Positions 1 to 6,885 of a stretch of DNA of 12,990 nucleotides are shown one piece after another (position 1 is the stretch's first letter; each line of letters starts with the position of its first letter). The DNA is from Holophagales bacterium UBA5066. GTDB taxonomy: Bacteria > Acidobacteriota > Thermoanaerobaculia > UBA5066. The stretch spans positions 1 to 12,990 of the forward strand of contig DIAY01000244.1 in the NCBI GenBank assembly GCA_002414905.1, given 5' to 3'. A program made the translations under genes and the position numbers. The notes beneath the pieces are model-generated. The model searched no databases. It was not told the DNA's origin and worked only from the letters and a program-made list of their open reading frames with translations.

Positions 1-44
1 CGCCACCAGACCAAGGCCGTCCTGCGGCCCTTCCCCTCCCTGCC

Positions 45-3000
45 CTATCGCGCGATGTCGACCCTCACGGCCGGGACCGGGTGCACGGCCTGCGGAATGT
101 CGATCGTGAGGATGCCGCCCGCTGAGATGTCGATGAACCTCGTCGCCGGTATCCGGTAGTCGCCGTCCCAGGTGAGGAACAGGGCCGGAAGCGGAAGCTC
201 CGTCCATCCCTCGGCCGGCGGCGGGAAATCGACCGAGCCTGCCAGGAGTCCGAAGGTCGGCGGTACGTTGAATACCCCTCCGCAGGGTGGCCCGACCGTG
301 TTCCTGAACATCTGCCCGACCTCCGAGACGTTCAGGAAGAGCCCCAGCGCTCCCAGGTGCGGGTTGAAGGTGTCCACCTTCGCCGCCGACAGGATCGTGG
401 GAGAGCCGTCGAATGGGTTCGTGAAGGCCTGGAAGACGATCGTGCCGCTCAGGGTCGAAGGGCAGTCGCCCGGGACCGTGCCGGAGCCGGTCAGGAAGAG
501 CGAGGAGTCCTTCGTCGGGACCATGCTCCGAAGGGGGTGGATGGGGGCGGCACCGGGCTTGTCACGGTAGGTGCCGACGTCTGCCCGGAAGCGGAGGTTC
601 CCGCTCCCCTCGACCCTCCAGGGCGCCGCGCCGTAGGCATCGGTCCAGACGTACTGGACCGGGACCTTCCACTCCGTGAGCTGGTGAACGTTGCTCTTGC
701 GATCCCGGCCGAGCTCGCTCTGCACCTCGACGAAGGCGTCGCCGCTGGAGCCCGGCCCCGTGAGGGGCAGCGTGCAGTCGATGGCATCCTGGGACCAGGA
801 GCATCCCGTCAGCTCCTGCCCTCCCAACGTCACCTTGCCCACTCTGCTGCCGAAAGCGCCCTTCAAGGTCACCTTCTCGGCGATCTCGTCGACGAGCAGC
901 TCCCGGATGCTCGGATCGAGGATGACGGTGGCGTTTCCGGGCCTCGGAAACGGGACCAGGTCGCCTCCCGTCGAGGCGTCGTGCGTGAGCCCCCTCTTCT
1001 TCATGTCGTCGTAGACGAGGTCCCACGGGAAGGCCCGCTGGTCCGGGTTCTCCTTCATGAACTTGTTCGCCCCGACGAGACGGTCCACGAAGTACCGGGC
1101 AGAGGTGAAGCAGGTCCCGGAGTTGGCCCTTCCGGTCCAGCCGAAATAGACCCCGGCGCCCTTCGACCAGCAGGCGTCGATGAACTCCCGGGCACCCTCG
1201 GGGCTTGCCGTGTGCGCGCTGAAGCAGGCGTTCAGGAAGACGATGCTGTTCGGCGCAAAACTCCAGTACTTCTTCACGAAGTCGGCGGTGATCCCGTACC
1301 GCGTGTCGTAGGCATCCCTCATCACCCCCGTGATCGGGTCCGGGTACTCGTAGCCCGTCGTCGCGGTGAAGTAGGTGAGGAGCCCGGCAGCCTGGTCCGC
1401 CTGGATCTCCGGATCGAGCTCGCTCCCCGGAGTGATGGGTGTGGAGGACTGGATGGAATAGAAGCGCGGGAGAGTCAGGTCCTGCGTCTTCCACTGCCTT
1501 CCCCCGTGGGTGTTGAAGTAGAAGAACCCGTCTCCCGTCACCCTTCTGAGCGCCGTCAACCTCGCGTCGCCGACCTTCCCGACCCGGAGGGCGTAGCCGC
1601 CCGGGTCCTCCAGCGTTGCGGCGAGCGGGTAGAGGGGCTGCTGGGTCAGCGGCAAGTCCCCGAACGACTGCAGGAGCCGGGCCCACCCGGAGGCGGGCAG
1701 TTCCGTGGTGGCGAGGCCCCGAATGCGATTCCCGGCGGCCAGGACCTCGGGGACCGCGTCGAACTCGCGGTTCCTGGTCACGAGATGGCTTCGGCCGTTC
1801 GTGAAGACCCCGAAAGCCGTGAAGGATTCCTCGTCGACTCCCGACGCCACGTACTCCGGAAGGGTCGCGATGTAGGCGGCCACGGCCCGAACGAAGTCCA
1901 GGGGCGAGAGGCCCTCGGCACCGAGGCTCCTGCACTTCTCTTCCACCTTGCGGATCGCGATCAGGTTCGCCGACGGAGGGGGCTCCTGCACCACCTGGCC
2001 GACGAACGCGCCGTCGTCGCTCCGCTGCTGGGGCGCTCCGCCGTCGACGACGACCGCGTACGCCAGGAACGGGTTCGTGCCGCTCGTCCGGCTCACGCGC
2101 GCATACCCGTTCGCGATGCCGGCCTCTGAAAGGACCGAGTTGGTCTGAGACCACTTCCGCGGTCCGAGCGAGACGTCGAAGGACCTCGCGATCGAACCGG
2201 TCACGCCGTCGTAGAGGTCCACGCGAAGGCCGATCGTGCTCGAGTCCTTTTCGCCCGTGTTCACGAGCGCGAGGTTCGTCCGGTTCTCCGCGTTCTGCTG
2301 GAGCCCGTAGAGCCACGCGGCCGACGTCGCAGCGGTCCCGTGCGGGACGGCCGTGTAGAAGAGGCCGTAGCGTCCGCCGCCCCCGGTCGTCTGCGTCCGC
2401 CCCCCAAGGAACAACCCGCCAGGGCCCTCCCCGTCGGACGTCGCGTGCAGGGCCCCGGCGAATGCGGGACCGGGAGCGCCGACGCCCGGCACTCCCTGGC
2501 TCCTGAGGTACTGGACGAGGGCGGGAATGACCTTCTGCTCGCCGGCGGCCAGGGTGATCGACACCGCGGCCGTGGCGTCGGGGGCCTGAACGGCGTCGGC
2601 CACGTAGGAGAGCCGGACCGTCTGGGCTGCGGCGGAGAGGTTGCACAGGACGACCTCGGTCGAGAACGCCGACGTCTCGACGACGACGGATAGCGTCAGG
2701 CCGGCCGATTCGTACGCGGCGTCCTCCGGTAGCGGCGGCACGAAGGAACCATCCGAGGTGGACTGGTCGAGGATCGTCGCGTAAGCGTAGTACGGCGCCG
2801 AGCCCGAGACGACCTCGACCCGGACGTAGCCCCTGTCGAGACCGACGTCCTTCAGGATCTCGGTGTATTGCCGGAAGGCGCCTGGCGAGAGGGTCAGATT
2901 CGGAAGGACGCGGGAAATCGGCGCGGCAGCGTCACCGGATAACACCGTGAGCCGCAGCACGACGTCTCCGGCCCCAGCGGCTCCCGCGTTCAGAAGCGCC

Positions 3001-3509
3001 ACGTTCGACCTGTCGGTACCGTCCTGCCTGAGACCGCAGAGGTAGGCGGCGCCGCCGATGCCGGCGCCGAATCCCGGATACGAAAGCCCGGCTCGTCCGC
3101 CGCTCACCGCGGTCGTTGTCCGGACCGTGGCTGACCCGGCGTCTTCGCTCGAGAGGTCGGTGAAGTCGACGCGAAGGACGCCCCCGCGGTTCCCCGAGGA
3201 CGGCATCGGCACGCCGATCGAGATCAGGTACTGGATGGCGTCGGGGACCGTCTTCTGGCGCCCAGCCGGGAGCGTGTCCGTGGCGGTTCCACCTCCCCCT
3301 CCAAAGGCGGCGCTGTACGTGAAGCGGACGGTCGCCGCCGTCGTCCCCCGGTTCGTCAGCGAGAGCTCGGACGTGTAGAACGAGCCCGCGAGGCCCGAGG
3401 AAGAGATGACGATGGGTACGGTGAAAGACGCGGAGTCGGAGGCGACGGCACGGCCAGCCACGGCCAGGTGGCACGCCAATCCGAAGAGCACGAGGACGCG
3501 GCTGCGCAT
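45..3509 (-). CDS. Secreted multidomain protein with caspase-like (clan CD) peptidase domain, two beta-rich modules and a TIG-like domain
   Basis: 1154 residues from the ATG at 3509. This start is chosen over an upstream in-frame one at 3668 because GGAGGAGG lies just before it and a signal peptide follows (hydrophobic core about residues 5-18, probable cleavage after AVA at 21-23). Two related beta-rich modules occupy about 30-262 and 271-503. A caspase/gingipain/CHAT-like fold is suggested at about 560-850 by FYFNTHGG (His668) and, 94 residues later, IVFLNACFSAH (Cys762); His-Gly followed by a strand ending in Ala-Cys is the clan CD active-site arrangement. A TIG/IPT-like Ig domain follows at about 876-945. 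The last ~208 residues are unrecognised. It probably acts outside the cytoplasm; the substrate is unknown. It is transcribed divergently from the ECF sigma gene. Peptidase activity is inferred from motifs only, and assignment to C25 or to CHAT-like families is open. Confidence 0.85.
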   Translation of the reverse strand: MRSRVLVLFGLACHLAVAGRAVASDSASFTVPIVISSSGLAGSFYTSELSLTNRGTTAATVRFTYSAAFGGGGGTATDTLPAGRQKTVPDAIQYLISIGVPMPSSGNRGGVLRVDFTDLSSEDAGSATVRTTTAVSGGRAGLSYPGFGAGIGGAAYLCGLRQDGTDRSNVALLNAGAAGAGDVVLRLTVLSGDAAAPISRVLPNLTLSPGAFRQYTEILKDVGLDRGYVRVEVVSGSAPYYAYATILDQSTSDGSFVPPLPEDAAYESAGLTLSVVVETSAFSTEVVLCNLSAAAQTVRLSYVADAVQAPDATAAVSITLAAGEQKVIPALVQYLRSQGVPGVGAPGPAFAGALHATSDGEGPGGLFLGGRTQTTGGGGRYGLFYTAVPHGTAATSAAWLYGLQQNAENRTNLALVNTGEKDSSTIGLRVDLYDGVTGSIARSFDVSLGPRKWSQTNSVLSEAGIANGYARVSRTSGTNPFLAYAVVVDGGAPQQRSDDGAFVGQVVQEPPPSANLIAIRKVEEKCRSLGAEGLSPLDFVRAVAAYIATLPEYVASGVDEESFTAFGVFTNGRSHLVTRNREFDAVPEVLAAGNRIRGLATTELPASGWARLLQSFGDLPLTQQPLYPLAATLEDPGGYALRVGKVGDARLTALRRVTGDGFFYFNTHGGRQWKTQDLTLPRFYSIQSSTPITPGSELDPEIQADQAAGLLTYFTATTGYEYPDPITGVMRDAYDTRYGITADFVKKYWSFAPNSIVFLNACFSAHTASPEGAREFIDACWSKGAGVYFGWTGRANSGTCFTSARYFVDRLVGANKFMKENPDQRAFPWDLVYDDMKKRGLTHDASTGGDLVPFPRPGNATVILDPSIRELLVDEIAEKVTLKGAFGSRVGKVTLGGQELTGCSWSQDAIDCTLPLTGPGSSGDAFVEVQSELGRDRKSNVHQLTEWKVPVQYVWTDAYGAAPWRVEGSGNLRFRADVGTYRDKPGAAPIHPLRSMVPTKDSSLFLTGSGTVPGDCPSTLSGTIVFQAFTNPFDGSPTILSAAKVDTFNPHLGALGLFLNVSEVGQMFRNTVGPPCGGVFNVPPTFGLLAGSVDFPPPAEGWTELPLPALFLTWDGDYRIPATRFIDISAGGILTIDIPQAVHPVPAVRVDIAR
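2001..2699 (-). repeat. Beta-rich module B of the caspase-like protein
   Basis: Protein repeat, about residues 271-503. Landmarks are VVVETSAFSTEVVLCN, LAAGEQKVIPALVQYL, YGLFYTAVP, GLQQNAENRTNLALVN and the closing AYAVVVDGG with a DDGAFV end. The VVVET.AF, GLFY.AVP and GLQQ signatures are shared with module B of the S8 peptidase (6916-7635) and are absent from the A modules. Confidence 0.75.
2724..3422 (-). repeat. Beta-rich module A of the caspase-like protein
   Basis: Protein repeat, about residues 30-262. Landmarks are SELSLTNRGTTAA, LPAGRQKTVPDAI, a GGRAGLSYP turn, GLRQDGTDRSNVALLNAG and the closing AYATILDQSTSDGSF. The halves look like two Ig-like beta sandwiches, each opening with an L.N.G strand. 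It matches module A of the S8 peptidase at 7663-8379 better than it matches its own neighbour. Function is unknown; adhesion or substrate docking is a guess. Confidence 0.75.
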
Positions 3510-3513
3510 GTTT

Positions 3514-3521
3514 CCTCCTCC
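3514..3521 (-). promoter_or_regulatory. Ribosome binding site deciding the start at 3509
   Basis: On the minus strand GGAGGAGG stands 4 nt before the ATG, with the GGAGG core 7 nt away. It fixes the start immediately ahead of the signal peptide and argues against the longer reading frame opening at 3668. Confidence 0.8.
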
Positions 3522-3558
3522 GAGAGGGCGGCCGGGCCGGTTCAGAGCCTCTCTGATA

Positions 3559-3587
3559 GTGAAACGCGACAAACGGCCCGGTTTCAC
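3559..3587. promoter_or_regulatory. Inverted repeat in the divergent promoter region (candidate operator)
   Basis: GTGAAAC (3559-3565) and GTTTCAC (3581-3587) are perfect 7-bp inverted arms separated by 15 bp. Their centres are 22 bp apart, about two helical turns, as expected for a dimeric regulator binding one face. The site lies 49 bp from the start of the minus-strand secreted protein and about 99 bp from the sigma factor start, so it could serve either or both. I see no convincing -35/-10 pair in this 176-bp gap. Regulator unknown. Confidence 0.4.
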
Positions 3588-3685
3588 CTCACCGCGCATC
3601 GCTCGATCGACGCCGTGCCGGGAGCCAGTCACTCGGTGTGACGGGGTGGAGCACGCGCCATGCGACAATTGACCAGGTTTCAGAC

Positions 3686-4276
3686 ATGGCAGTTGCCCCC
3701 ACCGATGGCGCCCCTCCCGGCGAGGTGTCGCGCCTTTTGTTCGAGTGGAGCGCTGGCGACCCGGACGCCCTCCGTTCCCTCCTTCCCCTCGTCTACGGTG
3801 AGCTGCGGAGCCGTGCCGAGGCGCAGATGCGGCGCGAACGTTCGGAGCACACGCTCCAGCCCACGGCGCTCGTACACGAGGCCTATTTGAAGCTCGTCGG
3901 TCAGAAGGACGTCGCCTTCAGAGACCGCGCGCACTTCTTCGCCGTCGCCGCGCGGGCGATGCGGGAGGTGCTCGTGGACCACGCGAGGAGGCGCGGAAGG
4001 AAGAAGCACGGCGGACACGACCTCACGCTCTCGATCGAGGACGTCACGGTGCCCGCCCAGGCGCGGAGCTTCGACCTCGTCGCGCTGGATCAGGCCCTCG
4101 AGCGCCTCGCGGCTCTGGATGGCCGCCAGTCACGGCTCGTGGAGCTCCGCGTGTTCGGCGGCCTGACGATCGAGGAGTCGGCCGAGGTCCTGGGCTGTTC
4201 GCACGCCACGGTGAGCCGGGACTGGAAGCACGCGGAGGCCTGGCTGCGCCGCGAGCTGGCGGGCGGAGCGGCGTGA
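3686..4276 (+). CDS. RNA polymerase ECF-type sigma factor (Sigma70_ECF / TIGR02999-like)
   Basis: 196 residues from ATG 3686. It should direct RNA polymerase to a specific promoter set. Sigma region 2 spans about 27-110 and includes the family signature HTLQPTALVHEAYLKL (55-70) and a basic stretch RRRGRKKHGG. Region 4 spans about 130-192, with the helix-turn-helix TIEESAEVLGCSHATVSRDW near 161-180. The length is normal for the family. The start matches where relatives begin (a short tail before LLFEWSAGDPDA), but only a weak AGG (3675-3677) precedes it; an in-frame GTG at 3638 would add 16 unconserved residues. The stop overlaps the GTG of the kinase by four bases, indicating one transcript. 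No anti-sigma gene is nearby, which fits ECF groups thought to be controlled by a linked kinase. Confidence 0.9.
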   Translation: MAVAPTDGAPPGEVSRLLFEWSAGDPDALRSLLPLVYGELRSRAEAQMRRERSEHTLQPTALVHEAYLKLVGQKDVAFRDRAHFFAVAARAMREVLVDHARRRGRKKHGGHDLTLSIEDVTVPAQARSFDLVALDQALERLAALDGRQSRLVELRVFGGLTIEESAEVLGCSHATVSRDWKHAEAWLRRELAGGAA

Positions 4277-6786
4277 CGCCGGAGCGTTTCCGGCAGGCGC
4301 GCGAGATCTTCAATGAGGCTCTGGACATCGACCCGGAGCGCCGCCCAGCGTTCCTGGATGGAGGATGCGCGGGCGACGCCTCGCTGCGGGCCGAGGTGGA
4401 GTCGCTCCTCGCCTCCGCGAGCGAGGCGAGCGGATCGCTCCTCGAGGCGGCACGGGGCGAGCTGAGGATCATCGCCGACGACACCCCGGGCCTGCCGCGC
4501 CGCATCGGCCCCTACACGCTGCAGAGCGAGATCGGCCGGGGAGGGATGGGCACCGTCTACCTGGCGGAACGCTCGGATCGGGAGTTCGAGGGCCGCGTCG
4601 CGGTCAAGCTCGTCAAGCGCGGCATGGACACGGACTTCATCCTCGAGCGGTTCCGCTCCGAGCGGCAGATCCTGTCGAGCCTTTCTCACGCCAGCATCGC
4701 CCGACTCCTCGACGGTGGCACAACCGCCGACGGCATGCCCTACTTCGTCATGGAGTACGTCGAGGGCAAGCACCTCCTGGAGTACGCCGATGAACGGCGG
4801 CTGCCCCTCTCGGAGCGCATAGCTCTCTTTCGCCGCGTCTGCGATGCCGTTTCGTACGCGCACCGAAACCTCGTCGTGCACCGTGACCTCAAGCCGGACA
4901 ACATCCTCGTGGCCACGGACGGCACGCCGAAGCTGCTCGATTTCGGTCTCGCCAAGCTGCTCGTTCCGGCGGTCGAACCCGGCGAGGTCGCGTCGACCCT
5001 GACCGCTCAGCGGATGCTCACCCCCGGCTACGCGAGCCCCGAGCAGATCCGCGGCGAGAGGGTGACGACCGCGGGCGACATCTTCTCGCTCGGGGTGGTC
5101 CTCTACAGGCTCCTCGCGGGGGAGGGCCCCTTCATGGGACGGACGGCCGAAGAGGTCTCGCGTGCCGTGCTCGAGCAGCAGCCGAAGAGCGCGAAGAAGG
5201 CCCTCGGCGAGGATCTCGACAAGATCCTCTCGAAAGCCCTGCAAAAGGAGCCCGCACGCCGCTACGCGTCCGTGGACCAGCTCTCCGAGGACCTTCGCCG
5301 CTACACCGAAGGGCGGCCGGTCCTGGCGCGAAAGGACACCCTTACCTACAGGGCTCGCAAGTTCGTGACGCGCCACCGCTTCGGCGTGGCTGCGGCCGTT
5401 TTCGTCGCGCTTCTCCTGGCCGGAAGCACAGGGATGGCGCTCTGGCAGGCGCGCCGTGCGATGCAGAAGGAGGCGCTCGCGTTCAGACGTTTTGAGGAGG
5501 TGCGTCGCCTGGCCCACACGGTGATGTTCGAGCTCCACGACGGCATCCAGACGCTCCCCGGATCGACTCCGGCACGTGCGCTGCTCGTGCGCACGGCCTT
5601 GAGATACCTGAACGGACTGGCACTCGATGCGGGAAGCGATCCGGAGCTCCTGCGCGAGCTCGCCGACGCCTACGAGCGGATCGGGGACGTCCAGGGGGGG
5701 ACGAACCAGGGCAACCTCGGCGACACGGGCGGCGCGCTCCGGAGCTACATCACCGCGCTCCGGATCCGTGAGGCCCTGGTCGAGGCCTCGGGAGCCTCTG
5801 ACGATCGGTCCCGGCTCGCCGAGAGCCTCGCGCGCTCATCCCGCGCCCTCGCGCGGTCCGGCGGTCTGCGCGCGGCCCTTGCGAATGCCCGGAAATGCGT
5901 CGTCATTCGCGAGGAGCTGCTCGCCCTCGAGCCCGGTGTCATCCGACGTATGACGGACCTCGCGACCGCCTCCCATACGTTCGGCGACGTGCTGTGGGAA
6001 ACCGGGGATCTCGCCGCGGCCGTCGAGTCGTTCACGAGGGAGACGGCTCTTCAGGAGAGCGCTCTATTCCGTGAGCCGGGTCCCACCACCCGGCGGAACG
6101 TGGCCATCGCGCATTTCAAGCTCGGGAGCGCGCTGGCCGGAATCGGCAAACCGGCCGTCGCGCGGCCACACCTCGAGAAGGCCGTGGCGATGGCCGAGGA
6201 GCTCCTTCACGAGGAGCCCGGAAACGCCATGTACCAGAGGATCCTCACGTTCACGCTGGGCGCCGTGGCCGACGCGCTCTACGAGACCGGCCGCACAGGC
6301 CTCGCGCTCGAGACGTTCGCGCGGGCGCTCTCGCTTCGGGAGGCGATCGTGTCGGCGGATCCCGCGAATGCGAACCAGGAGATGCACCTCGGGATCCTCT
6401 ACGGGCGCTACGGAAATCTGCTGGCGCGAGAGGGGCGTCGAGCGGAGGGTCTCACGATGGGGCGGAAGGGGATCACGATTCTGGAGAGGCTCTCCGCGGC
6501 CGACCCCCACAACGTGGACGCGGCCTACGAGACCGCCGAGGCATTGCGCAGGCTCGCACAGTCCTGCGAGCCTGACGCCAGGGTTCGCTCAGCGAGGGCG
6601 AAGAAAGCGAGCTGGGCGGAGGCGGGTGCGCTGTACCGCAGGAGCCTCGACGCGCTCCTCGCGCTGCGCGCGCGCGGTTTGCTCGCCGGCCTGCATGCCG
6701 CGGAGCCTCAGGAGCTGGCCGCCGCGCTGGCCCGGTGCGAGGCAGCCCTCTCGAACGCCGGCGCTCCCGCCCGCCAGGAGGAGTGA
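4273..6786 (+). CDS. Transmembrane Ser/Thr protein kinase with C-terminal TPR-like region
   Basis: 837 residues starting at GTG 4273, which overlaps the sigma factor stop (GTGA); GGAG at 4265-4268 precedes it. An N-terminal helical segment (1-70, with the ALDIDPERRPAFLD pattern common beside such kinases) leads into a PknB-type kinase domain, about 81-350. Visible are the glycine loop GRGGMG (88-93), Lys112 in VAVK, the catalytic loop HRDLKPDN with Asp205, DFG (223-225), the activation segment end TPGYASPEQ and Asp269. All catalytic residues are present, so it should be active. One membrane span lies at about 370-391. Residues about 450-830 are helical with A/L spacing typical of TPR-like repeats (for example ELADAYERIGDV), a likely protein-binding or sensing half. 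The sigma factor is an obvious candidate target or partner. Topology is unclear because both membrane flanks are basic. Confidence 0.92.
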   Translation: MTPERFRQAREIFNEALDIDPERRPAFLDGGCAGDASLRAEVESLLASASEASGSLLEAARGELRIIADDTPGLPRRIGPYTLQSEIGRGGMGTVYLAERSDREFEGRVAVKLVKRGMDTDFILERFRSERQILSSLSHASIARLLDGGTTADGMPYFVMEYVEGKHLLEYADERRLPLSERIALFRRVCDAVSYAHRNLVVHRDLKPDNILVATDGTPKLLDFGLAKLLVPAVEPGEVASTLTAQRMLTPGYASPEQIRGERVTTAGDIFSLGVVLYRLLAGEGPFMGRTAEEVSRAVLEQQPKSAKKALGEDLDKILSKALQKEPARRYASVDQLSEDLRRYTEGRPVLARKDTLTYRARKFVTRHRFGVAAAVFVALLLAGSTGMALWQARRAMQKEALAFRRFEEVRRLAHTVMFELHDGIQTLPGSTPARALLVRTALRYLNGLALDAGSDPELLRELADAYERIGDVQGGTNQGNLGDTGGALRSYITALRIREALVEASGASDDRSRLAESLARSSRALARSGGLRAALANARKCVVIREELLALEPGVIRRMTDLATASHTFGDVLWETGDLAAAVESFTRETALQESALFREPGPTTRRNVAIAHFKLGSALAGIGKPAVARPHLEKAVAMAEELLHEEPGNAMYQRILTFTLGAVADALYETGRTGLALETFARALSLREAIVSADPANANQEMHLGILYGRYGNLLAREGRRAEGLTMGRKGITILERLSAADPHNVDAAYETAEALRRLAQSCEPDARVRSARAKKASWAEAGALYRRSLDALLALRARGLLAGLHAAEPQELAAALARCEAALSNAGAPARQEE

Positions 6787-6841
6787 GCGTGATCACGGCA
6801 GTCCGGGACAGCTGAGCACGGTCGTCTGCCCCGCGGCGGTG

Positions 6842-6873
6842 GGGTCCCGGAGGACCCGAGCGGAACCGGGTCC
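6842..6873. terminator. Alternative GC-rich hairpins between convergent genes (possible terminator)
   Basis: GGGTCC (6842-6847) pairs with GGACCC (6852-6857) around a 4-nt loop. The second arm, extended to GGACCCG (6852-6858), can instead pair with CGGGTCC (6867-6873) around an 8-nt loop. The region lies in the 99-bp gap where the kinase and S8 peptidase genes converge, where a two-way terminator would be useful. There is no T-run on either side, so it does not look like a classical intrinsic terminator. Confidence 0.35.
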
Positions 6874-6885
6874 CCCGGCAACACT

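Noticed and set aside
357..2129. A 590-codon plus-strand frame antisense to the caspase-like gene
   Set aside because: Composition is typical of an antisense shadow; there is no plausible start context and no family resemblance.
562..2646. A 694-codon minus-strand frame inside the caspase-like gene
   Set aside because: It overlaps the real frame on the same strand and is Arg/Gly/Pro-rich with no domain signatures. The overlapped frame has a signal peptide, repeats and catalytic motifs.
3471..3509. A lipoprotein signal at FGLAC in the caspase-like protein
   Set aside because: The residues before the Cys (G-L-A) do not fit a lipobox, while an A-V-A cleavage site lies further on.
3510..3668. 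A longer N-terminus for the caspase-like protein starting at 3668
   Set aside because: It would place 53 unconserved residues before a clear signal peptide and would ignore the strong GGAGGAGG before 3509.
3669..3697. TTGACC as a -35 box for the sigma factor gene
   Set aside because: A matching -10 would fall inside the coding sequence after the ATG, and no good hexamer is present there.
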